Shown here in pieces: positions 33,130 to 44,560 of a DNA stretch of 64,000 nucleotides. The position numbers and the translations under genes are program-made. The stretch spans positions 558,001-622,000 of the forward strand of contig JAPYXD010000581.1 in the NCBI GenBank assembly GCA_030998225.1. Direction: 5' to 3'. Position 1 is the stretch's first letter. Every line of letters starts with the position of its first letter. Below the pieces are notes generated by a model that had not been told where the DNA came from, searched no databases, and saw only the letters and a list, made by a program, of their open reading frames with translations. Source of the DNA: Diplolepis rosae. Taxonomy: Eukaryota; Arthropoda; Insecta; Hymenoptera; Diplolepididae.

Positions 33130-33960
33130 TTGATTTTCTGATTTCTTTTCAAGAAAATTGCTTCTGAGGCTCATCCAATGCTCTTAAGTACTTATGGTGA
33201 AGCTACTCTTAGTGAAAAAACTTGTCGTGCGTGGTTTCAACGCTTCAAGAGCGTAAATTTTGATGCCAAGGAACGGCATGGCGGTGGAAAAGAGACATTT
33301 TTTATCGATTCCGAATTGCAGGAATTACTTGCTGAAGACTCGATCTAAACGCAAGAAGAATTGACTGATTCATTGGGTGTGACTCAGCAAGCCATATCGA
33401 AATGCCTTAAAGCCATGTGAATGATTCAGAAGTAAGGAAAATGGGTTCCGTACGATTTGAAGCCGAGAGATGTTGAACAACGTTTCTTTGCTTGTGAACA
33501 GCTGCTACAAAGACAGAATTGGAAGGGATTTTAACTTCGCATTGTGACCAGCAATGAAAAATGGGTCCACTACGATAATCCTAAGCGCAGAAAATCATGG
33601 GGAATATCCGAACATGCCTCCACGTCGATTACCAGACCGAATATTCTCGGTGTCAAGGTTAGGCTCTGCATTCAGTGAGACCGGGTCGGTGTGGTATGAC
33701 CATTACAGGAGATCGGTATCGAACGCAATTAATTCGTTTGAGGCGAGCATTGAAGGAGAAGCGGCCACAGTACGAAGAGAGATACAACAAAGTTATCCTC
33801 CAGCATGACAATGCTCGCCCACCTGTCCCAAGACCGGTCAAGACATATTCGGAAACACTGAAATGGGAGGTCTTACCCCTACTCATCGTAATCTCTAGAC
33901 GTTTCTCCTTTCGACTACCATTTGTTTCGATCGATGGCACGGGAAGAAGTAATGGTTAGC
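33130..33960 (+). pseudogene. Mariner transposase with stops
   Basis: Readable plus-strand order: YGEATLSEKTCRAWFQRFKS, LTDSLGVTQQAISKCLKAM (helix-turn-helix), GKWVPYDLKPRDVEQRFF, TSNEKWVHYDNPKRRKSW, TGDRYRTQLIRLRRALKEKR, VILQHDNARPPVPRPVKTYS. In-frame stops interrupt it near 33345, 33418, 33432 and 33532, and frame changes occur near 33600-33700. The first catalytic position reads Asn (TSNEKW) where mariners have Asp (DEKW). An old dead copy, different from the other four mariners here. Confidence 0.85.
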
Positions 33961-34004
33961 GACGGACAGTACTTTGAATTATAAATAGACACTTACTTTT
34001 TAAG

Positions 34005-34404
34005 AATAAAACCTCAAATTGTAGACAAGACGGTGGAAGCAAAGTTTTATACCTAATATTATTGAAATTACAAATTTTTGTGAGTTAAAAATTTTTGCAA
34101 CGACCCACAAGAAAATGATTCCGCAGGGGCCAACAATTTTTTTTTAGTACCCAATTTTTCGGTGATAATAATTATATTTTTCTTCCGTACGAAAAAATTA
34201 TTGTAGCCATTATTCACGAAGTTAGTTAGTTGAAATTGATAAAAACACTTTGAATCTGTATCAGTCAATGTTACCTATTTTAGAGTGAAATTCACAAATA
34301 AATTAGTTAAAATTTTACCCTGAATTAGTCAAATTTCACTAATAAATAATTGAATGTACTCATCAATCAATTAAATAGTACTAAAGATTTGTAAATTTTC
34401 ACAA
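34005..34404. other. AT-rich, AATCAGTC-like words
   Basis: Contains TCAGTCAATG, TAGTCAAATTTCACTAATAA and similar words resembling the interior of the MITEs at 50743 and 53813. Too diverged for boundaries. No gene. Confidence 0.35.
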
Positions 34405-37155
34405 TAACTATAAATTTATAAATTAAACTCCTAATTTAAAATTTAAAGAGCAAGCTTTATAGTATCTTTTTCCTGATTTTTTCACTATTTTATTTGTTCA
34501 CCCTTGACTAATGTGTGAAATTTTTGTGCAATTTTGGTGCAATATCGTTCCCATAAATAAGACCCTCGGGCTCCGAAAAGTGTAACCTTATTTATAAAAA
34601 GTAGGAATATTAGGTTCTTGGCCGAAATTTGGAAAAGCCTTTTGGTCTCACGCCACATTACGGAATCGGAGGGTTGCGAATAATAAATATTCTCGGGACT
34701 TCATCAGAGGCCAGGATATAGATAGAGGCGCGTATTCTAAATCAAGTGTACGAAGAAACGTATAGGTCGGGTGGATACCCCAATCCCAAAGGTTATAATT
34801 TGGCTCTATTACCCGGAGACAAGCTTGGCATAAGCAAGTCTAACCCTCTTTCTTTCTTTTTCTGTATCCTTGATTTTTACAAAATTCTTACTATTCACGT
34901 ACCACGTTTCCTCGCTACCTTAGCTCAACCAGAGGTTTCAAAACATATTTCACCTCTCGGAGTTGCTGACAGTATATTTGAATTTCATATCAACTGCACT
35001 GAAAATGCACTTGTGTCTGCTCTCACCTTAACTTGTCCCTAAAATTCGACTAATCGTGTATTTCCCGCGTCGCGCAAGCAATACCGAGGTATGCATTGAA
35101 CATCAACTGGCCAGACGTTGGAAAACTTAAAATTTCTGTGCTTTTTCTGTTATTTGAAAAGCAACGCATGTCTTGTCAGATTTCAAAATTTATTCTCAAC
35201 CTGTGGTCGTATGTTTTAGAAATTTTAGTCAGCAACTTTTACATTATATGGTTCTGCACATAAATTTTCATGATATTATGTGTACCAAAACGGCATATCA
35301 TAGAGAACACGTTTTTTGCATTCAAGGTAATACGCTTGCGAAAATCAGGCCTCAGGCAAAAATAGATTATTTTGTTTTCATGAATAGCATTATTATTATT
35401 GAAAGGATTATTTGAAAAAGGAAAGATCATTTTCCATAAAAATAATTTAAAATAGAAATAGTATATTGTGCAACTAGGGAAAAAAAATTTATTTTGCGAG
35501 TATGTATTTTGATGACCGAGCAGAGCGAGGATAACAACCACGCGAGTAAAATTAATGTTTTTACTGTGTGGCACACGACTCTCCTACAAGGGGGTCGAAA
35601 AACGGATATAATTTATGACCTGCTAGTAGAAAAAATAATTTTATTGATAAATTTTATTTTTGTCCGAACATTTTCTTTTATTGCTTATTGTTTAAAAATA
35701 AATGTTCAAAAATAATGCGACTTTAACCAATCACAAATCATTTTTCCAAAGAAAATATTCTCTACAATTTGACAGTTTTTAAATTTTTCAAAATGAATTA
35801 ATTTTATTATCAAATTTAGCAATTTCTTTAGAAAAATTTTGCTTTATAAAATTGTTTTTAATTGTTCTAGTCTTTAAAGAATCTATTTTCAAAAAGTGAA
35901 AACGGTCGAGTTGTAGAGAATCTTTTTCCTGAAAAACTGATCAATAATTTATTGGAATCGTATTATTTTTTAAAATTCCGTTTAACACAATAAAAAAAGA
36001 AGTTTGGGAAAAAGTAAAATAACAATCCTCCGGTAATGTAGGCAGTGGCAAACATTTCGAACTTAATTAAATAATTTTAACTCAACTACATAAATTATTG
36101 ATAAAATTATTTTTCTGTGTTCAAAATTTTTTTCTTGGAAAATAATCTTTTCTGTTTCAAATGATCCCTCCGATAATAACATTGCTATTCTTAAGAGCGA
36201 AATTTAATTTTTTTTGTCTAAGGCCTAATTTTTGTGACTGCACTACCTTGAGGCCGTATGGCAGGCTCTGACATCACCAATTATATACGGCCGCTTTATA
36301 ATTGAAATAATAATTTTAAAAAAATTTCCTGAGCAGAAAGTAATGCGTTACCTTTTTCTGCATTGCTGTCTTCTCTGGGAAGTTTATTTAAATTAGGAAA
36401 ACACTTTTTAATCAAAGAGCGTGTTAAAATTTGCATAGCATATAGATTTCAATTAATAGCTTGATTTATAGACTGATTTCTGTACTAAATGTTCTGATTA
36501 TTGTAAAAATAGAAAGTTAATTATGTTTTTATATTATAAAATGTTCTTGTTAGATCAAAAAATAATTATGGAATAAACTGTTTAGTTGATAAATTATATT
36601 GCTTTTTTAAATCTAAAATTTGCTGTCAGAATAAATGAAATATGAGAGAAAAACTAGTTCCTAGTTTAATATTTGAATGTCAAACCGAAAGTTGAAAGAT
36701 TCAAGCATTTGTGAATTTAAAAAAAAATAATACTTCCAAATTTAGAAAGTAGCAATGCTTCAATTTTGAAATAAGTGATTTTCAAAATATTTTAAGATTC
36801 CAATTTTTTGAGTTTATTCTTTGTGATTTCCAAATATACTTATTCCTAAATTTATAATTTCCGTAATTTTGGCTTGTCTCATTTTATTAATCCAACACGT
36901 ATCACTCACCATGTTAAGGGAAGAACTCTACTTCATCGACATTTTCGACTTGTGATTTACAATTTACTTTAAAGCTGGTTGTCGTCTCCGGAAAAAAGTT
37001 TTCTGTGATTTTAAGACGTGGAATGATATTATCAGTCATGTCTTGTGAATGAAAAAATAGTTTTTTCATGAAAAAAATTTAAAATTCACAAAAAATAATA
37101 CTTTTAATAATGTTTTGTGTAATAGAATTCTTTCTTACTATTGATTCTTATCAAT
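34404..37155. repeat. Long dispersed repeat D, copy 1
   Basis: About 2.7 kb collinear with 44561-48228. Shared stretches include GCAAGCTTTATAGT, GGTCTCACGCCACATTACGG, GGTGGATACCCCAATCCC, TATGCATTGAACATCAACTG and GGGAAGAACTCTACTTCATC. Compared with copy 2 it has a 175-bp insertion (35459-35633) and lacks about 700 bp near 36895. Short open frames are partly shared between the copies but broken, so I treat the block as non-coding. Confidence 0.75.
35459..35633. repeat. Short interspersed element E, copy 1
   Basis: Begins ATTGTGCAACTAGGGAAAAA, holds CGAGCAGAGCGAGGATAACAACCAC and ends GACCTGCTAGTAGAAAAA. The same unit occurs at 41186-41395 and is absent from the matching place in repeat D copy 2 (about 45615), so it inserted here. 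Class unknown. Confidence 0.7.
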
Positions 37156-37575
37156 TTGCATTTCGGACATGCAAAACCGCCTTTCAACGTCTCTCGGCTT
37201 GAGTTCATGTGGAACCCAATTTCCTTGCTTTAGAATGTATCCGGCTGCTTTTAAACGCTTTGAAATGGCTGCTTGAGTGACTCCCAAAGATTCTGCGAGC
37301 TCTTCTTGTGTTTGGCAACAATCTTCATCGAGTAATGCTTCCAGTTCTTTATCTTCAAACTTTTTTGGCTGCCCAGGACGTTCTTCGTCTACCAAGCCAA
37401 AATCACCACTTTTAAATCGTGCAAACCACTTTTGGCACGTTCGCTCAGCTAGAACATGTTCACCATAAATTTCCACCAAAATACGATGACTTTCGGCAGC
37501 AGTTTTCTTCATATTAAAGTAATGAAGAAGAACGCCCCGCAAAAACACTTTTTCAGGCACAAAGTTCGACATATT
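37138..37575 (-). pseudogene. Mariner 5' part: transposase N-terminus
   Basis: Open for 144 residues from 37572: VLLHYFNMKKTAAESHRILV, YGEHVLAERTCQKWFARFKS, the helix-turn-helix LAESLGVTQAAISKRLKAAG, and WVPHELKPRDVERR. The catalytic domain is absent: coding ends near 37140 where repeat D sequence (shared with 48180-48228) resumes. A truncated mariner in repeat D with an intact DNA-binding half. Confidence 0.8.
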
Positions 37576-37754
37576 TGAGTGAACAAAAATTATTATTTCT
37601 GAGGAAAGTAGATGGCCTTTCCGGTTTCCTCAGAAATTATAATACCGGTAACACCAAAAAATTATTAAAAAATTAAAAATTATTATTGTTTACGCTTTAA
37701 ATGAATGACATATACTGATCAAGTTACGACATCTCTTAGCAAACCGCACGAATT

Positions 37755-38672
37755 ACACAGGTCTGCAAATAATGGGTTCGTATTTGTTGTTGAAAAGCTA
37801 TGGGTCGTTTCCGGAGTAATTTTTGACGTAGAATCCGATTCTGGAATCAGAATCAGCCTATCACGTCAGTATTTAGAGATATTTGAGGTTATGTGCTCGA
37901 AAAATGGGGTTTTTCGCTACTTTTGAGGTTATGTACATGGCGCAAGAAATTTTTTTGGTTTTTTTCTCAAATGTCATCATTTAGCACTACTCTTTCCCTT
38001 TAAAATGAGCTATTGAACAGTCACGAGCGATTTTTTTTCACAAAGATACGACCATATCAAGTTTTGACATTTATCCGAACAACCATATGAGCATTTACAT
38101 TGATTCTTTGGTGCATACCATTTTTCATTCGAAAATTTATCTTGAATATTTGTGCTCGCGGGTTTTGATGGTCTGTGAATAAGAATTTACAGTCAGAAAA
38201 TTAACATTTTCATTTCTAAGATGGCCGATTCAAAATGTCGGATCTAAATTTACGAAATTAAAAGATTTCGCTCTCTAAAAACTCTTAATCGGGGCTTTCG
38301 GAGTTGCTGATTACGAGAATGAGGTCGCAAGATTAACATTTCAATGTGAATTCTCATAAGGTTGTTCGGATAAATGTCAAAACTTGATATGGCCGTATCT
38401 TTGTGAAAAAAAAACCGCTTGTGACTGTTCAATAGCTCATTTTGAAGGAAAAGAGTATTTCTAATTGATGACTTTGAGAAAAAAACCAAAAAAAATTCTT
38501 GCGCCCTGTACATAACCTCAAAAGTAGCGAAAAACCCCATTTTTCGAGCACATAACCTCAAATATCTCAAAATCCTGGCGTGATAGGCTGATTCTGATTC
38601 CAGATTCGGATTATACGTCAAAGATTACTTCGGAAACGACCTTTTCAACAACAAAACCTTGCAGACCTGTGT
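37755..38672. mobile_element. Foldback element, ACACAGGTCTGCA ends
   Basis: Arms of about 310-335 bp pair through GGCTGATTCTGATTCC/GGAATCAGAATCAGCC, CATAACCTCAAA and TGAGCTATTGAACAGTCAC. The outer ends are ACACAGGTCTGCA and TGCAGACCTGTGT. One arm also matches 57430-57555. Non-coding; open frames on both strands follow the palindrome. Confidence 0.75.
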
Positions 38673-39118
38673 TATGTTATAGATCCAATACTTATTTTCA
38701 AAATTGGAAATGGCGGGTTGTAGAGAATATTTTCCTCGAAAAAATAGCCCATGATTTATGAAAATCCAATCGTTTTTAAAAAATGAGTAAAAAGTGATAG
38801 CAAGGATATATTAATAAATAAACATTAATAACAGTATTATTTTTCGTGAGTTTGAAATTTTTATTTATAAAAAATATGTTTTTTCTTTCATAAAACACGA
38901 CTGCTAATATAATTTAAATTCTTAAAATCATAGAAAAACCTTTTTTTGCAGAAACACGGTGGAATTTTCATAAGGATTTACCAACTTGAAAAATGAAAGA
39001 TGAACTTGTTTCCATGAAATACAGATTTGTTGATAGTTAACGAATCCCATTTAATGTAAACACAACAACTTTACGTATGTCAATGATTTTGATTGAGCAT
39101 TTGTGAAAAATTGAGAAG
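38673..39118. other. Intergenic, nothing recognised
   Basis: AT-rich; no convincing feature before the small gene relic that starts at 39119. Confidence 0.35.
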
Positions 39119-39713
39119 ATGGATTTCGAAAATGTGCTACAGTCATGGGGGATCGGGTATTTGCGCCCTATTCTCGCAGGTACGTTCTATTTTAAGTATT
39201 TGTATAGTCGCATGCATATTTTCTTGGTTATGTTCGTGATTAGTCACTAATCCAGAAAAAATTTTCAATGATTTTATCCATTAAAATTCAATATTTCTTG
39301 GTTTCTATTTGCAACAGGAGTTCGGTCAAATATTTAAAAAGTATGATGAAGCATTCAACCTAACTCTTCCAGAAAACAGAGAAGCATTTATTGTCTCATG
39401 GGTTCAATAAGTAAATGGCACTACATATAAACCGGCAAATGCAATTTTCTTGGATATCAATAATAATGAAGACCCTTGCTTTGGATTCATTGATTGTATA
39501 GTTTTTAATGATCTTAACAAAATTTATTTCATTTATAAAAAATGTAATACATTCGGTTTAAATAATCATATTAAATCTTACTACGTTTGTATGCCTCATG
39601 AAAAGGAAAAGAAAATATTGTACCAACTCGACTTCAATACCTATGTTAGACCAGCGTTTATTCATACATCCGGAGAAGGGAATTTTGTAATATCGCAGCG
39701 AAATATATTGTAA
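39119..39713 (+). pseudogene. Small two-exon gene relic, SAM-like start
   Basis: Exon 1 (39119-39179) reads MDFENVLQSWGIGYLRPILA and ends at a GTACGT donor in phase 1. After an intron ending in TTTGCAACAG, the second exon (39318-39713) has KKYDEAFNLTLPENREAF, a TAA at 39408, then IFLDINNNEDPCFGFIDCIV and HIKSYYVCMPHEKEK, ending QRNIL and TAA. The two exons are out of phase with each other, so middle exons appear lost. It resembles, from memory, an abundant uncharacterised insect gene family with an N-terminal SAM-like domain; that is a weak recognition. Exon 1 has the same length class and phase as 60526-60580. Confidence 0.4.
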
Positions 39714-39909
39714 TAAACATATTACGTATAAATTATTGAACAAATTATTCTTACCTACCCTTTTACGAAATACATGCATATTATTCTCAAGAAAATTGAA
39801 AAATTTGTGTCAATTGAAATTCAATTTCGATTAAATTTTCAACGTATTTGAATATACTTTGCATTCAATTGTTCCAATTTTTCCTGTATTTTCTTCAAAA
39901 AATGACATA

Positions 39910-40363
39910 CACTCGAGATTCCCTGTAACGAGAAGCTCGAGCATCGGAGACCTCTCTGTAACGAGCGCGAGAGGGATCCCCTCCATATCTTACTTGTTGC
40001 TACGCGCTGTTATGCGCATTATATAATGCGCGCAGTCAGTCTGTCAGTGAGGCTATGTGAATAATTTATTTACATAGTTAAAAGCGTATAAAAATATTTC
40101 TGTGAGTATTGAACATGAAATTAACTTATTTGACGGTATGTACTCAAAATACTAAAAATTTGTGATTGATTCGTTAATTTGTGATAAAAGCCATCAAATT
40201 CATTGATTACTTTTTCAAATTCGAGCGCGCTTCATTCCGTAGTAGTGGGGGAAGAGGGGTCGATCGTCTGCTCGTTATAGGGAGGCGTTACGCGCTCGTT
40301 AAAGAGAGGTTTCGTTACAGGGAATCTCGTTATAGGGAATCTCGTTATAGGGAATCTCGAGTG
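39910..40363. mobile_element. MITE, CACTCGAGATTCCC ends, TA target
   Basis: 454 bp flanked by TA. Ends CACTCGAGATTCCCTGTAAC and ATAGGGAATCTCGAGTG. The right end carries two more tandem copies of TCTCGTTATAGGGAA; the left has CTGTAACGAG words. TA target and this type of terminus fit a pogo/Tigger-derived non-autonomous element. Confidence 0.7.
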
Positions 40364-40792
40364 TATTTCGCAATAGAATTTCATATCTCATTCAAATAAT
40401 TGATTATTAATGACAACTGTACATTTTCTAGCTTCGAATAGGTCATACAATTGCTCGAAACTACGGTAAAATTGTATGAAACGAATAATTTATTAACTAT
40501 TAACGAATTTCGAATTTTGGTCAAAAATATTTTCCATATGCGCGAAATGTTTGACGCAAAGAAATATTTATTTCGCCATATCCAAATATACAATTCGTTA
40601 ACTATTAACGAATCCCGTTAAGCATAAATACATAATCCCTTCTCTCAGTGTAATGTTACGTCACAACTACGTAAATACTTACTTTGATCGAAGGTTCCTC
40701 GTTTTAAGTTAGGATAAAATGTTATAAAAGATGCTGGTTTGCAATCATGAGGGTCAAATATAAAGAAGAAAACTCTTTATGATGTCAAAATT

Positions 40793-40834
40793 GTTGCGAC
40801 GTTTCGTTGGCTATGGGTTTGCCAACATCATCAG
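40793..40834 (-). ncRNA. Candidate hammerhead ribozyme (Penelope type)
   Basis: On the minus strand: CTGATGA, stem GTTGGC, loop AAACCCATA, stem GCCAAC, then GAAAC and GTCGC. These are the core boxes (CUGAUGA and GAAA) around a perfect 6-bp stem II. Helix III would be minimal, as reported for Penelope hammerheads. Cleavage is not shown. Confidence 0.6.
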
Positions 40835-41185
40835 GCTTTATTAAATTTAAAAAAACACCAAATAGTGAAATTGTCACATACAAGAAAAATAAAAATTAAA
40901 TTAACTTAATATCAAGAACATACACAAAATTGTTAAATTTTACATTTATAAAAGAAGGTTAACTCATGATGAGTAATGTCGAGAATATAAAATTATAATA
41001 AAAGTCATGATTTTACTTGATAAAATGACATGATGTCATGGAGTCGACGACACTTTGTCTACTAAATTATTAGATTCAGACAGTTAACTTTAAATATTGA
41101 CAACAGGTATTGTAAACACAGAATTTAAAATGTAAACAGACATCAGCTGGAAAGCTATCATGAATTTAATCTATTAAGTAATGAA

Positions 41186-41395
41186 ATAGTACATTGTGCA
41201 ACTAGGGAAAAAAAAATGTATTTTGCGAGTGTCAATTTTGATGCCCGAGCAAAGCGAGGGTAACAACCACACGAGTAAAATAAATGTTTTTCCCGTGTTG
41301 CACACGATTTTTTTTCTACTATAGGGTCAGAAAGTGGATTTTTTTGCCCCGCACGGGGCAATAAAGTTCACTTTATGGCCCGCTAGTAGAAAAAA
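41186..41395. repeat. Short interspersed element E, copy 2
   Basis: Second copy of the unit at 35459-35633: ATTGTGCAACTAGGGAAAAA at the start, CGAGCAAAGCGAGGGTAACAACCAC inside, GGCCCGCTAGTAGAAAAA at the end. It has about 35 extra bp around the hairpin GCCCCGCACGGGGC (41346-41360 area). Confidence 0.7.
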
Positions 41396-42054
41396 TAAAT
41401 TCTATTCAAAGTAAATATTTCTTCTTTTTTATTTATACTAAATTTATTGAATTTTATATGGATCATCTCTGATGTTAATCTTTTCCGATAGTCACAGACA
41501 TAATCAACAATCCTGGTATTTTCCCAACCAAATTCATGGTTGAATTCCAATTGATGTTCACAGACTACGGATTCACTGATTTTTTATTTCTTGTGTTCAT
41601 TAATACGAACTCTTAATGCTCTCTTAGATTCACCAATATAAGTCGCAGTGCAATTTTTACAATTAAATTTGTACACAATATTAGTTTGTTCCCATTTGTT
41701 TGTGGAGTCTTTACCTAATTTTATTATTAATTTCAAAGTTTTGTTAACGACTAGGATAGTTGACATATTGTATTTTTTTTTAAATATTAGACAATTTAGT
41801 AAAGTTTGTTACGTTGTATGGCAAACATACCTTTGGTTGATGTCTGTATAAATCTGAACGGTTTTTTTTATTTGGAGAATTTGGAGAGCTGTATTTAATT
41901 TTATTCATACGGATTTTTATATTTTTATCGATGAAGCTATTTGGATAATCGTTGTTTGATAATATTTGTTTAACAATCTTCAAATTGGCGTTATGAAACG
42001 TTTTGTGAGATAAAGATATCGCTCGGTCAACTAAGTTATAAATAATATTTTTTT

Positions 42055-42600
42055 TACATACAGACATCAACCAAAGGTATGTTTGCCATACAACGTAACA
42101 AACTTTACTAAATTGTCTAATATTTAAAAAAAAATACAATATGTCAACTATCCCAGTCGTTAACAAAACTTTGAAATTAATAATAAAATTAGGTAAAGAC
42201 TCCACAAACAAATGGGAACAAACTAATATTGTGTACAAATTTAATTGTAAAAATTGCACTGCGACTTATATTGGTGAATCTAAGAGAGCATTAAGAGTTC
42301 GTATTAATGAACACAAGAAATAAAAAATCAGTGAATCCGTAGTCTGTGAACATCAATTCTTTTATAAAGGTAAAATTTAATAATTTTGTGCATGTTCTTG
42401 ATATTAAGTTAATTTAATTTTTATTTTTCTTGTGTGTGACAATTTCACTATTTGGTGTTTTTTTTTAATTTAATAAAGCCTGATGAGGTTGGCAAACCCA
42501 TAGCCAACGAAACGTCGCAACAATTTTGACATCATAAAGAGTTTTCTTCTTTATATTTGACCCTCATTGATCGCAAACCAGCATCTTTTATAATATTAAT
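42055..42600 (+). pseudogene. Penelope-like element fragment, plus copy
   Basis: Mirror of the minus copy: 42059-42330 is the near-exact reverse complement of 41577-41852. It has LIIKLGKDSTNKWEQTN, IVYKFNCKNCTATYIGESKR and ALRVRINEHKK from the ATG at 42141, a stop at 42321, then the 3' part with a second hammerhead-like motif. Internal sequence equivalent to 40940-41560 of the other copy is mostly missing. The arms are very alike, so the inversion or second insertion is recent. Confidence 0.8.
42480..42520 (+). ncRNA. Candidate hammerhead ribozyme (Penelope type)
   Basis: CTGATGAG at 42480, stem GTTGGC / GCCAAC, GAAA at 42509, followed by CGTCGC. Same architecture as the minus-strand motif at 40793-40834, differing by one base at the start of stem II. 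Confidence 0.6.
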
Positions 42601-42865
42601 ATGGAGGGTGACACTACCAGTTCTTCACATTAGGATAAAATGATCCTCGCTTAGGGATTAGGATAAGTCAGTAAAGAACACAATGATTAGTAAAATAACA
42701 CAAATTGAATTTATTTGAATAATAATGTTAATCAATATTATAAAATTATGAAGTTAAATTAGAAGAATCTAAATATCAATCAATACATATAAGTATGGCA
42801 CGGGCAATTATTGGTAAAAATAACAAACGAGAGAGAAAAAGAGAGAGAGAGAGTTTCGGTACCTT

Positions 42866-44051
42866 TATATATGGCGTGTTCCATGGCAAATCGGACGGGT
42901 TCAGGACTCCATGTTTCCGATTTCCTTGAAATTTTAAGGATTGATAAACTAACATAAATAATGAAGAAACCCAAAATTTGAGATTATTTCATGCATTCTT
43001 TAAGAAGTTATGGGATAAACGAACAAAAACAATATTTTTGTTCTTTTTCAATTATTTAAAAACTGACATCTTTGAATTTATTGAGAAAATGCTCTGGGAA
43101 TGCCCTTAAACTGCTTTCATTTGAATCTGCGAGTATAATCTATTAAGAGGAAAATGATTTTTAAGCTGAGGCTTGATAAATTATTTATAGATCAGCACGT
43201 GATGATTTCACTATATTTCTATTTGTATCGAGAGTGACAAATCACGTGATATTCACTTACGGCTTTTGTTTTTCTATGGATTACAACAATGTTTCCTTTT
43301 TTGTCGAATCATGTCAACTGCTCTTTGAAAATAAACTCTCGTGGATTTTTTACCAACTAATTTATTTTCATGATAATAAAAAAAATTATTTTTTTGATAA
43401 TTTATGTATAATTATAAAACTCATTACATTATTCATATGTTATGAGTATAAAGCGATAATTAAACAATTAATAATCACTTCTCATCACTTTTTTATAGTA
43501 ACGTTCTCGAAAAAGCAAATAGTAATAGAACATTAGTGGAACTTGCGCCCGATACCGTCGATCGAAGATCGTGGTTCTACGCACATCACTTTACAAAAAA
43601 ATTCATATATCGCACAATTTTTGAGTGCGCACCTTAATTATATACCTAAAATTTGCGTAATACTTGCGGCTATCACTAAGAATTTCTTCAGATTTTTCAA
43701 AGATGGAGTTTTTTCAAAAACTCAATTTGTTTGAAAAAATACATTTTTTTTATCATTAAATTTGAAGTAAAAATTTTCCCAAAAAATACTGCTACATCGG
43801 CCATCTAATGATACGTTTGTGTAATTTTTTTCAGACTTTTTGCTAGTTTCAGTTTGGAAATAATTGAAAAAGAACAAAAATATTTTTTTTGTTCGTTTAT
43901 CCCATAACTTTTTAAATAATGCATGAAATAATCTCAAATTTTGGGTTTCTTCATTATTTATGTTAGTTTATTAGTCCTTAAAATTTCAAGGAAATCGGAA
44001 ACACGGAGTCCTGAACCCGTCCGATTTGCCATGGAACACGCCATATATATC
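42866..44051. mobile_element. Foldback element, ATATGGCGTGTTCC ends
   Basis: Arms of about 205 bp (42867-43075 and 43848-44050) pair through GTGTTCCATGGCAAATCGGA, TTTCCTTGAAATTTTAAGGA and ACAAAAATATTTT-type sequence. The central 770 bp is unpaired and has no recognised gene. A GA microsatellite (42830-42860) abuts the left end. Confidence 0.7.
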
Positions 44052-44059
44052 CTTCAAAT

Positions 44060-44560
44060 ATCCTTTTCTGATGGTCCACACAAGTATAAATCTTTAGTTA
44101 AAAGAATCCCCACAGGTGTGACTGCGACGAAGTCGTGAGTAGGATTCCCACAGGAGTGACAAGGACGGAGTGTGTATGACACTGGTGCGAAAAAGACACA
44201 ACAACTATTCTTTTGACACTGAGTCTAAAATCCTTCCAAGGGTAGTAAAATGGAACACGGTGAATTTATGGCTGGTTAACTGCACTGAACGGGTACTTCA
44301 CATTGTGATTCCTTTTAAGTTTTTAGAAATTTGCCGCACTTAATTCTGCTCACAAGACTAGTTTTACCCTTGGCGGCGTGTCCTTTTCATATTATATTTT
44401 TTGGTGACGTCACGTATTGCGCAGTATCCCGCTGTGCGTGATGTAGTTATACCTCTCTTTTCAATAGGTGGTTTTCTCTCTCTTTTAGTAACTCCCCCAG
44501 ATTTTTCTCTAGACCTAGCCTGTGCCTATAGTACATTCTAATACGTCGCGGGACGTGACA
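44060..44560 (-). repeat. LTR-like sequence related to the 62.9-kb solo LTR terminus
   Basis: The minus strand starts TGTCACGTCCCGCGACG at 44560, the same first 13 bases as the solo LTR at 62859, at the exact point where repeat D resumes. Internal sequence GTTCAGTGCAGTTAACC and CGTCGCAGTCACACC is compatible with an LTR. The other end was not found. Confidence 0.45.

Larger units (their letters stand above)
40716..42060 (-). pseudogene. Penelope-like element fragment, minus copy
   Basis: From 42060 downwards: RT C-terminal/linker sequence (NLVDRAISLSHKTFHNANL, QILSNNDYPNSFIDKNIKI), then the GIY-YIG endonuclease region near 41640-41680 (IVYKFNCKNCTATYIGESKR, ALRVRINEHKK), stop near 41584, and a non-coding 3' part with the hammerhead-like motif at 40793-40834. 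A frame break separates linker from endonuclease near 41770. Penelope elements combine an RT with this nuclease; most of the RT is missing. Element E is inserted at 41186-41395. Confidence 0.8.

Noticed and set aside
34746..35042. 98-codon open frame, partly shared with 44787-45131
   Set aside because: The two repeat D copies differ by frameshifts in this stretch and the peptide is low in conserved residues; treated as non-coding.
41780..42259. 159-codon minus-strand open frame as a single protein
   Set aside because: Its first 60 codons are antisense to the plus-strand Penelope fragment; only the part below 42060 is real Penelope sequence.
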